Positions 34,493-44,536 are shown, numbered from the stretch's first letter. The stretch is DNA of 49,132 nucleotides from Comamonas sp. lk (GCA_945925985.1 CAMELV010000030.1:1-49132); one strand, 5' to 3'. A program made the numbers and translations. Notes: generated by a model from the letters alone, not told the origin.

Positions 34493-37468
34493 TCAAGTCT
34501 GCGAGCTGTTGGTCTCGAAGGGCAGCGTCATGTTGCGCAGATCGCGCTGCGTCTCCACCAGCACCAGCGGACCTTCATCGAGCACGGGTGGTGCCGGCCG
34601 CTGCCGCGGCACGTGGACCGGCTTTGGCTCCGCCTCGATCGCGGCTTGTACAGCAGCAATCTTGGCAGCATCCGAATTGACCCAATTCAGGCCTGAGCTT
34701 TGTGCCACTGCAGCCAGTTCGTCCAAGGGCAAGACAAAAGCCTGGACCGATGGCATGGCGGAGGTGCTGGTTGCAGCTGTTGTGGCCGGCACGACGGACA
34801 CGGACACCAGGGTTGGTGCTGCGGCTGGTGACTGATCTTGCACCGGCAACGCGACCACCTCAACAACCACAGGCGCGGCGATTGCCTCCGCTACTGCTGC
34901 CTCGGCCGGCATGGCTGCCTGGACCATGACGGGTTGGTCCGCGCCGGATCCGGCACTTGGCGAGGATGCGCTCGCTGTGAAGTAAGACTTGCGCGGCTCG
35001 GCGGAGGTCTCTTCGTTGGCTGCGGCTTCCTCGCGTGCGACGGGCTCAGGGCGATCGGTGCGTTCAGCGCGGTCACTGCGCTCGCCACGCTCTGGGCGAG
35101 GCCCACGGTCACGGTCGCGGCCACGGGGGCGCCGCTCGCGCGGCTCCTGCGATCGAGTGCCGCCCTCGGCCTGCTGCTCGCCGGATTCGACGCCGGAAGT
35201 CCCGTCCGCAGCAGTCGCCACGGGCTCAACCCGCTGCGCTTCAGGCAAGGCATTGGCGTCAAGTCGGGCAGCCTCGTCCGGGCGACGGCTGCGCTCGGGT
35301 CGACGCTCGCCGCGGCTACGCTCGCCCCGGTCATTGCGCTCACCACGCTCACCACGTTCGCCATTTCGGCCCGGCCGCTCTGTGCGTGCCTCTGTGGCCG
35401 GAGCATCTGCCCCAGAAACCGGGGCCTCTGGCAGGTTAACGCCATCGTTGCCGGTTGGCTTGCCGTCGGCGTCCATGCGGTCACGCTGGCCAGGTCCGGT
35501 GCGCTCGCCCCGTCCACGTCCGCCCCGTCCGCCACGTCCTTCGCCCCGACCCTCGCCTCTACTGCCCCGGCCATCGGCGCGGGGTTCAGCCCGACCGTCA
35601 GCACGCGGTTCCCCGCGGCGTGCGCCATCCCGGCCACGGCCGTCGCGCTTGTCGTCTTTGGCGGGCTCGACTGCGGGCTGGGGTGCGGCCACCGGCTCGG
35701 CAGCAGGCGCCGGGGCAAACAGTTGCTTGACCCAGCCAAAAAAGCCTTTTTCTGCCGCTGGCGCTGGCATTGCAGGCCGCGCTACCGGTGCCGCCGCTAC
35801 GGGTGCCGCCGTGGCTTGCGCCACCGGTTTGGGCGCTTCTGGTCGCGGTGCGGCAGCGGGTGCTGGTGCATCCGGCAGCACGCCCTTGATCACCGGGGTC
35901 TGCCGGTTGGTCGGTTCTTGTGACCGGCGTGTGACTGAGGTCGCGTCTTCGATCTCTTCGGCCATCTTGTAGGAGGCCTGGATGTTGTCCAGCCGAGGGT
36001 CGTCGTGCTTCAGGCGCTCGAGCTTGTAGTTCGGGGTTTCCAGTGCCTTATTGGGCACCATCAACACATTGATGCGCTGCTTGAGTTCGATCTTGGCGAT
36101 TTCGGTGCGTTTTTCATTGAGCAGGAACGAGGCGACCTCAACCGGGACCTGGCACAGCACCGAGGCCGTGTTGTCCTTGAGCGACTCCTCCTGGATGATG
36201 CGCAAAATCTGCAGTGCGCTCGATTCGGTGTCGCGGATATGGCCCGCACCACCGCAACGGGGGCAGGGGATCGAGGCGCCTTCGCTCAGCGCCGGACGCA
36301 GCCGCTGGCGGCTCATTTCCATGAGGCCGAACTTGCTGATGGTGCCGAATTGCACCCGGGCGCGGTCCTGCCGCAGCGCGTCGCGCAGGCGGCTTTCCAC
36401 TTCGCGCCGGTTACGGCTTTCCTCCATGTCAATGAAGTCGATCACGATCAGGCCGCCCAGGTCGCGCAGGCGCATCTGGCGTGCCACTTCGTCAGCGGCT
36501 TCCAGGTTGGTGCGCGTGGCAGTTTCTTCGATGTCGCCGCCACGGATGGCGCGCGCCGAGTTGACGTCGACCGAAACCAGGGCTTCGGTGTGGTCGATCA
36601 CAATCGCGCCGCCACTGGGCAGTTGCACGGTCCGAGCGTAGGCCGACTCGATCTGGTGCTCAATCTGGAAGCGCGAGAACAGCGGTGCGTCGTCACGGTA
36701 GCGTTTGACACGGGCCGCATGCTCGGGCATGACGTGGGCCATGAACTGCTGGGCCTGGTCGTAGACGTCGTCGGTGTCGATCAGGATGTCGCCGATGTCG
36801 TGGTTAAAGTAGTCACGGATGGCGCGGATCACCAGGCTCGATTCCTGGTAGATCAAAAACGCACCCTTGCCACCCTTGGCGGCGCCGTCAATGGCGGACC
36901 AAAGCTTCAGCAGGTAGTTCAGGTCCCACTGCAACTCTGGCGCGCTGCGGCCAATGCCGGCAGTACGCGCAATGATGCTCATGCCATTGGGGTATTCGAG
37001 TTGGTCCAGCGCCTCCTTGAGGTCGGCACGGTCTTCGCCCTCGATCCGGCGTGACACCCCGCCACCACGCGGGTTGTTGGGCATCAGCACCACATAACGG
37101 CCGGCCAATGAGACAAAGGTGGTCAGTGCCGCGCCTTTGTTGCCGCGCTCTTCTTTTTCTACCTGCACCAGCAATTCCTGGCCTTCGCGGATGGCGTCCT
37201 GGATGCGGGCTTGGCTGGCAGTCACGCCAGGCTGAAAATACTGGCGTGAAATTTCCTTGAACGGTAAAAAGCCGTGGCGGTCTTCGCCGTAGTCGACAAA
37301 GCAGGCTTCGAGAGAGGGCTCGACCCGGGTCACCACCGCCTTGTAAATGTTGCCCTTGCGCTGCTCGCGCCCTTCGATCTCGATTTCGTAATCTAGCAGT
37401 TTTTGTCCATCGACAATGGCCAAGCGGCGTTCTTCAGCCTGCGTGGCGTTGATCAGCATCCGTTTCAT
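34493..37468 (-). CDS. rne: Ribonuclease E
   Basis: 991 residues from ATG 37468 with AAGGA 8 nt upstream. Catalytic half: [20 protein letters not shown]1 RNA-binding domain (about 35-120), 5' sensor, DNase-I-like catalytic core with the metal Asp in [18 protein letters not shown], and the zinc link CPRCGGAGH. The non-catalytic half (from about 530) is disordered, with a [10 protein letters not shown] amphipathic segment that may bind membrane or partner, long Arg/Gly/Asp/Glu-rich stretches for RNA binding, and an Ala/Val-rich end. It initiates mRNA decay and rRNA/tRNA processing. A 501-bp gene-free upstream region follows. Confidence 0.96.
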   Translation of the reverse strand: MKRMLINATQAEERRLAIVDGQKLLDYEIEIEGREQRKGNIYKAVVTRVEPSLEACFVDYGEDRHGFLPFKEISRQYFQPGVTASQARIQDAIREGQELLVQVEKEERGNKGAALTTFVSLAGRYVVLMPNNPRGGGVSRRIEGEDRADLKEALDQLEYPNGMSIIARTAGIGRSAPELQWDLNYLLKLWSAIDGAAKGGKGAFLIYQESSLVIRAIRDYFNHDIGDILIDTDDVYDQAQQFMAHVMPEHAARVKRYRDDAPLFSRFQIEHQIESAYARTVQLPSGGAIVIDHTEALVSVDVNSARAIRGGDIEETATRTNLEAADEVARQMRLRDLGGLIVIDFIDMEESRNRREVESRLRDALRQDRARVQFGTISKFGLMEMSRQRLRPALSEGASIPCPRCGGAGHIRDTESSALQILRIIQEESLKDNTASVLCQVPVEVASFLLNEKRTEIAKIELKQRINVLMVPNKALETPNYKLERLKHDDPRLDNIQASYKMAEEIEDATSVTRRSQEPTNRQTPVIKGVLPDAPAPAAAPRPEAPKPVAQATAAPVAAAPVARPAMPAPAAEKGFFGWVKQLFAPAPAAEPVAAPQPAVEPAKDDKRDGRGRDGARRGEPRADGRAEPRADGRGSRGEGRGEGRGGRGGRGRGERTGPGQRDRMDADGKPTGNDGVNLPEAPVSGADAPATEARTERPGRNGERGERGERNDRGERSRGERRPERSRRPDEAARLDANALPEAQRVEPVATAADGTSGVESGEQQAEGGTRSQEPRERRPRGRDRDRGPRPERGERSDRAERTDRPEPVAREEAAANEETSAEPRKSYFTASASSPSAGSGADQPVMVQAAMPAEAAVAEAIAAPVVVEVVALPVQDQSPAAAPTLVSVSVVPATTAATSTSAMPSVQAFVLPLDELAAVAQSSGLNWVNSDAAKIAAVQAAIEAEPKPVHVPRQRPAPPVLDEGPLVLVETQRDLRNMTLPFETNSSQT

Positions 37469-37969
37469 GGGTAGCGTTCCTTCAGTTCATATGATCCAAC
37501 CGGCTCATAACGAGCCATTGATACCGGAACTGACGCTTTGAACTGAGGAGGAATTGCCGGAGAACCAGAACTCAAATGAGGAGTCCGGGCGTAGGCGCGT
37601 GGAGGGGAGCAAGGAGCCTGAGTTGTGGAAGTGCTATTGCGGAAATAGCTGGCTGCGCCCACCGGGTGGACGCTGATGGCCGCCCCGCGCCAGACGACGG
37701 CGCGCATACGCGCCGCAGGCACAAGGGGTAAAGGCTCATCAACACAAACATCTTGCTTCAATCCATCCACAGACAAAAGGTCTGCGGACTTGGGGTATTC
37801 CGTATCAGTGGTTCAAGGCGTCGTCTTGACCGTATGTGGTGCAGGCCACCACAGGCAACTGGCCTGTGGTTTGCGCGCATCATGCTCGGCGGTATCGACC
37901 TGCCAGCGGGGCTGCGGATGGCGTGTGGACTAAACTCCAGACAAATCAACCACTTACAGCTCGGCGCTA
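37469..37969. promoter_or_regulatory. Long divergent control region of rne and rluC
   Basis: 501 bp with no supported gene. It contains a perfect 9-bp stem ACCACAGGC/GCCTGTGGT (37848-37856 with 37862-37870) and GGCGCG/CGCGCC with a CATA loop (37699-37714). In E. coli, RNase E controls its own level through a ~360-nt 5' leader with hairpins, so most of this may be the rne leader. A weak rluC promoter, TTACAG-N18-CATTAT (37954-37983), is visible; if used, it would favour the inner rluC start. Confidence 0.5.
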
Positions 37970-38983
37970 GTGAAACACATTATAGGGGCCAATCCAGCTC
38001 TGACGCCGCCCCAGGCAAAAACCATGAAAGTCGACGACGAGAGCGCGGGTCAGCGGCTGGATAACTACCTCATGCGCCACCTCAAGGGCGTGCCCAAAAC
38101 CCATGTCTACCGGATCATCCGAAGTGGCGAGGTGCGAGTCAACAAGGGCCGAGCCGGCGCCGATGCCCGGGTGCAAGCCGGTGACTTGGTGCGCTTGCCG
38201 CCGGTCCGGGTGTCGGAGCGCATGGCCGAGAAATCTCAGGAGATGGCCACGGTCGCCCTGGCCGCGCCAGCTCGCAGCTTTGTGGTGCTGCTTGAGGACG
38301 ACCACTTAATGGCCATTGACAAACCGGCCGGCGTAGCGGTGCACGGTGGCTCGGGCGTGAGTTTTGGTGTGATCGAGCAGCTGCGCATGGCGCGGCCGCA
38401 GGCGCCGTTTTTGGAACTGGTGCACCGACTGGACCGCGAGACCAGCGGCATCCTGCTGCTGGCCAAGAAGCGTTCGGCCCTGCGCCAGTTGCAGGACCAG
38501 TTCCGTGAGCGGGAAACTGGCAAGACCTACCTCGCGCTGGTGGTCGGACAGTGGCCCGTCAATCGCAAGGTGCTGGACAAGTCGCTGCACAAGTACCTGC
38601 TGCCCGACGGCGAGCGGCGGGTGCGGGTGGTGGCCAAAGATGATCCCGACGCCATGACCGCCTTGACGCTGGTCAAGGTACGCCACATTGGCTCGGGTTT
38701 CACACTTTTGGAAGTCACGATTCGCACCGGCCGAACCCACCAGATCCGGGTGCACCTAGCCAGTGAAGGCTTTCCGATCGCCGGCGACGATAAGTACGGT
38801 GATTTTGAGCTGAACAAATCGCTCCAACGCACCTCTGCCGGCCCGCCACTCAAACGCATGTTTTTGCATGCTTGGCGGCTGCAATTTAATCACCCCCTAA
38901 CTGGCGAACGTCAGACCCTGCTCGCCGAAATGCCTCCCGAACTACAAGCCTTCTCCAACCATGTTGCCCCTGTCACAGCCTGA
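37970..38983 (+). CDS. rluC: 23S rRNA pseudouridine synthase RluC
   Basis: 337 residues from GTG 37970; ATG 38024 (MKVDDESAGQRLDN) is a real alternative. An N-terminal S4 domain (GQRLDNYLMRHLKGVPKTHVYRII) is followed by the RluA-type catalytic domain: VVLLEDDHLMAIDKPAGVAVHGGS and HRLDRETSGILLLAKK with the catalytic Asp. RluC makes pseudouridines at three positions of 23S rRNA. The GVPKTHVYRIIRSGEVRVNKGR signature separates it from RluD. It overlaps the next gene by 23 bp. Confidence 0.93.
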   Translation: MKHIIGANPALTPPQAKTMKVDDESAGQRLDNYLMRHLKGVPKTHVYRIIRSGEVRVNKGRAGADARVQAGDLVRLPPVRVSERMAEKSQEMATVALAAPARSFVVLLEDDHLMAIDKPAGVAVHGGSGVSFGVIEQLRMARPQAPFLELVHRLDRETSGILLLAKKRSALRQLQDQFRERETGKTYLALVVGQWPVNRKVLDKSLHKYLLPDGERRVRVVAKDDPDAMTALTLVKVRHIGSGFTLLEVTIRTGRTHQIRVHLASEGFPIAGDDKYGDFELNKSLQRTSAGPPLKRMFLHAWRLQFNHPLTGERQTLLAEMPPELQAFSNHVAPVTA

Positions 38984-39650
38984 AAAAAACGCCCGCCGCC
39001 GCCAATATGATTTGATCGCCTTTGACTGGGACGGCACTCTGTTTGATTCCACCGTCATCATTGCGCGCAGCATCCAGGCTGCGGTGCGCGATGTCGGGGG
39101 AACCGTGCCCAGTGACCAGGATGCCGCTTTTGTCATTGGCCTGGGCCTGAGGGCGGCCTTGGCCCATGCTGCGCCTGATGTGCCGGAGTCGCGTCACCCA
39201 GAGCTTGGCGAGCGCTACCGCCACCACTACATGGCTGAGCAGCACCGCATTAACCTTTTTGACGGCACCCTGGCGATGCTGACTGAGCTCAAGGTACGCC
39301 AGCATGTACTGGCAGTGGCTACGGGAAAAAGCCGCAGTGGCCTCGACATCGCGCTGCAGGCGGTCGAGTTGCGTGGCCTGTTTGATGCCTCCCGCACGGC
39401 TGACGAAACGGCCGGTAAGCCGCATCCGCGCATGCTGCACGAACTCATGGCCGAGTTCGGTGTCACGCCGGCGCGCACCCTGATGATCGGCGACACCACC
39501 CATGACCTGCAGATGGCGCGCAATGCCGGTTGCGCCAGTGTGGCTGTGAGCTATGGTGCGCACAGCCCGGAGGCTTTTGGCGCGCTCGGACCGCTGTTTG
39601 TCGCGCACTCGGTGCCGCAACTGCACCAGTGGTTGCTGCACCATGGCTGA
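38961..39650 (+). CDS. HAD-superfamily hydrolase, Gph-like
   Basis: 229 residues. Motif I FDWDGTLFDS (nucleophile Asp), motif II AVATGKSRSG, motif III Lys in AGKPHPRML and motif IV GDTTHDLQMARNAG. The cap domain size and motifs fit the phosphoglycolate phosphatase group, but the substrate could be another small phosphate ester. The start overlaps rluC by 23 bp, and a Rieske protein gene follows by 15 bp, so the three are likely one transcript. Confidence 0.88.
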   Translation: MLPLSQPEKNARRRQYDLIAFDWDGTLFDSTVIIARSIQAAVRDVGGTVPSDQDAAFVIGLGLRAALAHAAPDVPESRHPELGERYRHHYMAEQHRINLFDGTLAMLTELKVRQHVLAVATGKSRSGLDIALQAVELRGLFDASRTADETAGKPHPRMLHELMAEFGVTPARTLMIGDTTHDLQMARNAGCASVAVSYGAHSPEAFGALGPLFVAHSVPQLHQWLLHHG

Positions 39651-39665
39651 TGCCGGGCTGTGAAC

Positions 39666-40037
39666 ATGCCGAACAACGAAGCGATTGCGCTGTGCGGCTC
39701 AGGCGACTTGACGAATGGTGGCCTGGCCGTGCCGTTTGAGGTGGTGTTTGGCGGCCAGTCCTGCCGCGCCTTTGCCATTCGCTACCAGGGCCAGGTGCAC
39801 GGCTACCTGAACCGCTGCGCCCATGTGGCCATGGAGATGGATTTCCAGCCCAATCGTTTCTTTGACATCAGTGGCGACTGGCTGATCTGTGCCACCCACG
39901 GCGCGCTGTACCAGCCGCAGACTGGCCAGTGCCGCAGCGGCCCTTGTCGGGGTGGCCTGATCAAAATCACCTTGTCCGAGGGTGACGGTGTCGTGCACTG
40001 GCATACTGCCCACAACCTGCAACCCCTTGAGTTTTGA
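39666..40037 (+). CDS. Rieske [2Fe-2S] protein
   Basis: 123 residues from ATG 39666 (GTG 39660 is in frame too). A single Rieske domain with no membrane anchor: ligands C51/H53 in RCAHVAMEMDF and C75/H78 in ICATHGALYQP. The spacing is typical of ferredoxin-like Rieske proteins that feed oxygenases or reductases. Its stop abuts the sppA ATG. Partner unknown; conserved linkage with rluC-HAD-sppA in related genomes is my recollection. Confidence 0.88.
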   Translation: MPNNEAIALCGSGDLTNGGLAVPFEVVFGGQSCRAFAIRYQGQVHGYLNRCAHVAMEMDFQPNRFFDISGDWLICATHGALYQPQTGQCRSGPCRGGLIKITLSEGDGVVHWHTAHNLQPLEF

Positions 40038-41096
40038 ATGAACGACCCTCTGAGCCCCGAGCCTGGTACCACCCCTTCTGCTGGATTCGATCCATCAAAT
40101 CAGCCGCCAAACCTTGCTGGTATTGACGGTAGTGCTATGAAAAATGAAGTGAAGGTTGGACAGCCGGAAGCCCCCGGGTGGGAACGTGCCACGCTGGAAA
40201 AACTGGCTTTTGCGGCGCTGGAGGAGCAGCGGGTGGCGCGACGCTGGCGCAACGGCGTGCGCCTGGCTTGGCTTGGTTTTTTGGTCGTGGTGGCTTGGAT
40301 TGGTTTTAGCCAAAATGGGCCCACTCGCGACGTGTCGCAGCCCCACACGGCGGTGGTTGAGATCAAAGGCGAGATCGCCTCAGGTGCTGAGGCCAGTGCC
40401 GACGCGATTGGCGCCTCGCTAAGGGCGGCCTTTGAGGACCAGGGCGCTTTGGCCGTGGTGCTATTGATCAATTCACCGGGGGGAAGCCCGGTCCAGGCCG
40501 GCATCATCAACGACGAGATTCGCCGCCTAAAAGCCAAGCACCAAAAGCCGGTTTATGCCGTGGTGGAAGAGTCTTGCGCCTCGGCCGCTTATTACATAGC
40601 TGTTGCCGCCGACAAGATTTTTGTCGACAAGGCCAGCATTGTGGGCAGCATTGGTGTGCTGATGGATGGCTTTGGCTTCACCGGGCTGATGGACAAGCTG
40701 GGCATTGAGCGCCGTCTGATGACCGCGGGTGAAAACAAAGGCTTTCTTGACCCGTTCAGCCCGCAGACCGACAAACAGCGGGTGTTTGCCCAATCCATGT
40801 TGGACCAAATTCATCAGCAATTCATTGCGGTGGTGCGGGCCGGCCGCGGTGCACGCCTGAAAGAAACGCCGGAGACCTTCAGCGGCCTGTTCTGGAGTGG
40901 TGAGCAGGCGGTGGCGCTCGGCCTGGCAGACCAGTTGGCAAACTTGGACTATGTGGCGCGAGAAATCGTCAAAGCCGAAGACATCGTTGATTACACGCGT
41001 CACGAAAACGTGGCCGAGCGTTTGGTCAAGCGTTTTGGTGCCTCCATCGGCGAGGCCGCGGTGCGCACCCTCGGTCACAACGCGGTGCTGCGCTGA
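40038..41096 (+). CDS. sppA: S49 family signal peptide peptidase
   Basis: 352 residues, short-form SppA with one membrane segment (about 76-92). The Ser/Lys dyad protease fold is shown by VLLINSPGGSPVQAGII, the Ser in ESCASAAYYIA and the segment KIFVDKASIVGSIGVLMDGF that supplies the Lys region. It would degrade signal peptides in the inner membrane. Residues 20-38 come from dispersed repeat copy E, which also creates an in-frame Met34; translation from there would still leave the membrane segment and protease intact. Ends 15 bp from a convergent gene. Confidence 0.9.
   Translation: MNDPLSPEPGTTPSAGFDPSNQPPNLAGIDGSAMKNEVKVGQPEAPGWERATLEKLAFAALEEQRVARRWRNGVRLAWLGFLVVVAWIGFSQNGPTRDVSQPHTAVVEIKGEIASGAEASADAIGASLRAAFEDQGALAVVLLINSPGGSPVQAGIINDEIRRLKAKHQKPVYAVVEESCASAAYYIAVAADKIFVDKASIVGSIGVLMDGFGFTGLMDKLGIERRLMTAGENKGFLDPFSPQTDKQRVFAQSMLDQIHQQFIAVVRAGRGARLKETPETFSGLFWSGEQAVALGLADQLANLDYVAREIVKAEDIVDYTRHENVAERLVKRFGASIGEAAVRTLGHNAVLR
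40095..40149 (-). repeat. Dispersed palindromic element, copy E
   Basis: On the minus strand: ACTTCATTTTTCATAGC (17 nt), an 18-nt spacer, then AAGGTTTGGCGGCTGATTTG. The most diverged copy (GTTTG in place of GCTAG). Internal to the sppA 5' end. Confidence 0.65.
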
Positions 41097-41111
41097 AGGG
41101 TCTCGGTGGGC

Positions 41112-41900
41112 TCAGCGGCCCAGGGCAAATACCGCAGGTGTGTGCTTCTCCAGTGCCGCGCTTTGCTGGCGCCACTGTTTGACGGTGTGGCTGTTGCAAT
41201 GTGCTGTGGCCAGCGTCAGGCCACTGCAGATGGCCAGCCGGGTGTTGTGCTGCAAAGTTTGTAGCAGGGCCTGCAACATGGCGGCATTGCGATAGGGCGT
41301 CTCGATGAAGAGCTGGGTCTGGCCCGTTTTGAGAGCCAGGGACTCGAGTTCGCGGATGCGTTGGGTTCGCTCTGCGGCATCCTGCGGCAGGTAGCCGACA
41401 AAGGCAAACTGCTGGCCGTTCAGACCGCTGGCCGCCAGCGCCAGCAACAGAGACACCGGCCCGACCAAGGGCACTACCGTCAAGCCCAGGTCATGGGCCG
41501 CGCGCACCACTGACGAGCCTGGGTCAGCCACCGCCGGCATACCGGCTTCACTGACCAGGCCCATATCATGGCCGGCCAGCGCTGGCGCCAGCAGGGGACG
41601 GGCGTCAAAGTTGCCCTGGTGATCGCCTTTTTTATGGACCTCGCGCGGCAATTCCTGCAACTGCAAGGCTTGCACCGGCAGCAGCAGGGGGACCAGTTCG
41701 TCCACGCGCTTGAGGTAGGCGCGGGTCGATTTGGCGTTTTCGCAAATCCAGTGGTTCAGCCGGGCCGCCACTTGCAAGGTACCCAGGGGCAGGCTGTCCT
41801 GCAACTGAGTTTGCAAATCGCAACCAAAATCGAGCGGCGCCGGCACCAGGTAAAGCTTGCCGGGCACCACTGCGCTGCCGGGGAGTGGCGCAGCACTCAT
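41112..41900 (-). CDS. SAM-dependent methyltransferase, tetrapyrrole methylase (RsmI-like) family
   Basis: 262 residues. The TP_methylase fold is shown by GKLYLVPAPLDF, the VSEAGMPAVADPGSSVVRAA motif (RsmI has a near-identical DAGTPLISDPG-type block), VVPLVGPVSLLLALAASGL and FVGYLPQDAAER. RsmI 2'-O-methylates C1402 of 16S rRNA; this protein is a diverged paralogue with a longer N-terminus, so its target may differ. It overlaps the Maf gene by 4 bp and is surely co-transcribed with it. Confidence 0.82.
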   Translation of the reverse strand: MSAAPLPGSAVVPGKLYLVPAPLDFGCDLQTQLQDSLPLGTLQVAARLNHWICENAKSTRAYLKRVDELVPLLLPVQALQLQELPREVHKKGDHQGNFDARPLLAPALAGHDMGLVSEAGMPAVADPGSSVVRAAHDLGLTVVPLVGPVSLLLALAASGLNGQQFAFVGYLPQDAAERTQRIRELESLALKTGQTQLFIETPYRNAAMLQALLQTLQHNTRLAICSGLTLATAHCNSHTVKQWRQQSAALEKHTPAVFALGR

Positions 41901-42496
41901 GCCGCCAGCAGCCGCACACCTGCGGCAGTCAGCATGCGGCAGGTGCGAATCAGCGGCAGCCCCACCAAAGCGGTGGGGTCGTCGTTGTCGATGCGCTCCA
42001 GCAGCGCAATGCCGAGCCCTTCGCTTTTAGCGCTGCCGGCGCAGTCATAGGGGGTCTCGGCCAGCAGATAAGTCTCGATTTCGGCGTCGCTCAGATTCCG
42101 GAACAGCACCTTGACCTGTGCCAGCTCCATCTGCGCAAAGCCGCTGGCTTGGCAGACCACCGCCACCGCCGTCTGGAAGATCACGGTCTGTCCCCGCATC
42201 TGCCGTAGCTGCGCCACCGCCCGTTCATGGTTGCCTGGCTTGCCCAGCGCTTGGCCGGCCAGGTCAGCGACTTGGTCCGAACCGATCACGACATGGTCTG
42301 GAAACCGGGCCGCCACGGTCCTAGCCTTGGTCATGGCCAGGCGGCAGGCGATTTGCTGGGGCGTCTCGTTGGGCTGGGCGGTTTCGTCAACGTCGGGCGC
42401 CGACACCTCGAACGGGAGACGTAAACGGGCCAGCAACTCGCGCCGGTACGGGGAGGTCGAGCCGAGCATCAGCCGGCGTTGTACGGTTTCTGTCAT
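41897..42496 (-). CDS. Maf-family nucleotide pyrophosphatase (YceF-like)
   Basis: 199 residues. Maf signature LMLGSTSPYRRELLARL, the SAPDVDE acidic motif, KARTVAARFPDHVVIGSDQV and the ETPYDCAGSAKSEGLG region are present. E. coli YceF hydrolyses 7-methyl-GTP. The YceF subgroup usually sits next to yceD and rpmF, as here, which supports that assignment over YhdE. Divergent from yceD with only 25 bp between starts. Confidence 0.9.
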   Translation of the reverse strand: MTETVQRRLMLGSTSPYRRELLARLRLPFEVSAPDVDETAQPNETPQQIACRLAMTKARTVAARFPDHVVIGSDQVADLAGQALGKPGNHERAVAQLRQMRGQTVIFQTAVAVVCQASGFAQMELAQVKVLFRNLSDAEIETYLLAETPYDCAGSAKSEGLGIALLERIDNDDPTALVGLPLIRTCRMLTAAGVRLLAA

Positions 42497-42521
42497 GCTG
42501 CGATTCTCTTACACTGAGGCC

Positions 42522-43070
42522 ATGCAACATGAAACCCGGGCACCCTCACTCGACATTCAGGCCTTTGCCGAATCAGCGCGGCCACGCTCGGGCCGCGATT
42601 TGCTATCGAATTACGAGCGGCTGATTCAGGAAACACAAGGTCTGGGGGCCGATAACCCTGTTGACTGGTCGGTCCAGGGCGCCTTGCGCGCGGACCAAAC
42701 TGGCGCCACGCAGGCCTGGCTGCACCTGACCCTGGCCGCCAAACTGCCACTGACTTGTCAGCGCTGCCTGGGCCCTGTCGAGCAGGCGCTCGCAGTTGAC
42801 CGCTGGTTCCGATTTGTCGAGACCGAGGCCCTGGCCGAGGCGCAGGACGATGACGCCGAAGAGGACCTGCTGGTGACCAGTCGACAATTCAATTTAGTCG
42901 GACTGATCGAGGACGAGTTGCTGATGGCGCTGCCGCTGGTTCCGCGCCACGACACCTGTCCGGCTGGCCTCAAAATGGCTGTGGCCGATCCGAATTTTGA
43001 TGCGCAGGTGCCGGAAAAGGCCCACCCATTTGCCGCCCTGGCCAACTTGCGGCGTAGCGGTTCGGATTGA
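42522..43070 (+). CDS. yceD: YceD/DUF177 family protein
   Basis: 182 residues from ATG 42522. DUF177 marker: CQRCLGPVEQAL in the first half, an acidic middle (EAQDDDAEEDLL) and LIEDELLMALPLVPRHDTC in the second. The family is linked to 23S rRNA accumulation and almost always precedes rpmF. The long frame to 42111 lies inside maf and is a shadow. The rpmF promoter overlaps its stop codon. Confidence 0.92.
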   Translation: MQHETRAPSLDIQAFAESARPRSGRDLLSNYERLIQETQGLGADNPVDWSVQGALRADQTGATQAWLHLTLAAKLPLTCQRCLGPVEQALAVDRWFRFVETEALAEAQDDDAEEDLLVTSRQFNLVGLIEDELLMALPLVPRHDTCPAGLKMAVADPNFDAQVPEKAHPFAALANLRRSGSD

Positions 43071-43094
43071 ATCGGACCCAAGTTACGCTATAAT
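43067..43094 (+). promoter_or_regulatory. Sigma-70 promoter for rpmF and downstream fab genes
   Basis: TTGAAT (43067-43072), a 16-bp spacer and a perfect TATAAT (43089-43094). It begins within the yceD stop codon and leaves an untranslated leader of roughly 85 nt before rpmF. Confidence 0.75.
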
Positions 43095-43187
43095 AACTGG
43101 CTTCGTGCGGCCAATTGCCGTGCATTCCATTCACCCGCCGTTGCGCCAACCGCGCACCGCATAGCGTACAGACGCAAGGAGCAGACT

Positions 43188-43370
43188 ATGGCTGTCCAGC
43201 AAAATAAGAAGTCGCCTTCAAAACGCGGTATGCACCGCTCGCATAACGCCTTGGTTGTGCCCGGCATCGCTGTCGAACCGACCACGGGTGAGACCCACCT
43301 GCGGCATCACATCAGCCCGACCGGTTTTTACCGTGGGCGCAAAGTCCTCAAGACCAAGTCTGAAGCCTGA
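43188..43370 (+). CDS. rpmF: 50S ribosomal protein L32
   Basis: 60 residues: [20 protein letters not shown], then [18 protein letters not shown], which is diagnostic for bL32. The zinc-ribbon cysteines found in some bacteria are absent, as is usual in betaproteobacteria. AAGGAG precedes the start. A terminator-like hairpin follows, which would let L32 be made in excess of the lipid enzymes behind it. Confidence 0.97.
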   Translation: MAVQQNKKSPSKRGMHRSHNALVVPGIAVEPTTGETHLRHHISPTGFYRGRKVLKTKSEA

Positions 43371-43388
43371 TCACAAGCACTCTATCCG

Positions 43389-43429
43389 GGCCCGATGCTA
43401 CTGACCTTGTAGCCTCGGGCCTTTGTTTT
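43389..43429 (+). terminator. Terminator or attenuator between rpmF and plsX
   Basis: GGCCCGA (43389-43395) pairs with TCGGGCC (43415-43421) and inner GCTAC/GTAGC (43397-43401 with 43409-43413) around TGACCTT, followed by TTTGTTTT. Stem 7+5 bp with one mismatch. Because plsX has no obvious strong promoter in the 48 bp left, partial read-through seems likely. Confidence 0.7.
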
Positions 43430-43477
43430 GATGCTGTCCCCCCTCTGTTGCCTTCTTGCCAATAGCGCCTCTGCGCC

Positions 43478-44533
43478 ATGATCACCATTGCCGTCGATTG
43501 CATGGGTGGTGATCATGGCCCTCGGGTCACGCTTCCGGCCTGCCGACAGTTTTTACTGCAGCACCCGGATGCCCACCTGCTGCTGGTAGGGCTTGCTGAG
43601 CCGCTTCAATCCTTTGTACATCCCCGAGCCACTGTGATCGCCGCCAGTGAGGTGGTTACCATGGACGACTCACTTGAAGTCGCGCTGCGTCGTAAGAGAA
43701 ATTCGTCGATGCGGGTGGCCATCCACCAGGTGAAGGACGGCCATGCCCAAGCCGCAGTGTCGGCTGGCAACACGGCAGCCCTGATGGCCATCTCCCGCCA
43801 CTTGCTCAAGACTCTGGATGGCATCGACCGACCGGCCATAGCCGGCCAGATTCCCAATGCAAAAGGCCGGGCCACCACAGTGCTCGACATGGGCGCCAAT
43901 GTCGACTGCACCGCCGAGCATCTGCTTCAGTTTGCCGTGATGGGGGCGTCCCTGGTGTCGGTGCTCAGTGGTGAAGACAATCCGTCAGTCGGCTTGCTCA
44001 ATATCGGCGAAGAAGCGATCAAGGGCAACGAAGTCATCAAAAAAGCGGGTGAACTGCTGCGTGCTGCAGCCCAGGCCGGCGATCTCAACTTTATTGGCAA
44101 TGTTGAGGGCAATGACATTTTCAAGGGCAAGGCCGACATCGTTGTCTGTGACGGTTTCGTTGGTAATGTCGCACTTAAGGCCAGCGAAGGTCTGGCCACC
44201 ATGATTGTCGATTTCCTGAGGGCCGAGTTCTCGCGTAACTTACTGACCAAAATGGCCGCTGTGGCCGCCTCCCCGGTGATCTCGGCGCTGAAAAAACGCA
44301 TGGACCACCGCCGATACAACGGGGGCGCCCTACTGGGCCTGCGGGGGCTGGTGTTCAAGAGCCACGGCTCTGCCGACGAACTTGGTTTTGGCTTTGCCCT
44401 GACCCGTGCCTACGACGCAGCGCGCAATGACTTGCTGCAGCGGGTGCAGGCCCGCATCGCCCATGCGGCACCGCTGTTGGCCAGCACTGAACTGATAGTC
44501 CTCCCCGAGTCCAGCCCCTCCTCGAGCGTCTGA
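43478..44533 (+). CDS. plsX: Phosphate acyltransferase PlsX
   Basis: 351 residues. It converts acyl-ACP to acyl-phosphate, the first step of phospholipid synthesis in the PlsX/PlsY route. Recognised from [39 protein letters not shown] (read as separate blocks VTMDDS and RRKRNSSM), [35 protein letters not shown] and DVVVCDG-like [14 protein letters not shown]. fabH starts 3 bp after the stop. Confidence 0.97.
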   Translation: MITIAVDCMGGDHGPRVTLPACRQFLLQHPDAHLLLVGLAEPLQSFVHPRATVIAASEVVTMDDSLEVALRRKRNSSMRVAIHQVKDGHAQAAVSAGNTAALMAISRHLLKTLDGIDRPAIAGQIPNAKGRATTVLDMGANVDCTAEHLLQFAVMGASLVSVLSGEDNPSVGLLNIGEEAIKGNEVIKKAGELLRAAAQAGDLNFIGNVEGNDIFKGKADIVVCDGFVGNVALKASEGLATMIVDFLRAEFSRNLLTKMAAVAASPVISALKKRMDHRRYNGGALLGLRGLVFKSHGSADELGFGFALTRAYDAARNDLLQRVQARIAHAAPLLASTELIVLPESSPSSSV

Positions 44534-44536
44534 CCC

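Noticed and set aside
34838..35923. 361-codon plus-strand frame opposite the disordered half of rne
   Set aside because: Caused by Arg/Gly/Ala-rich codons of rne; no initiation signals.
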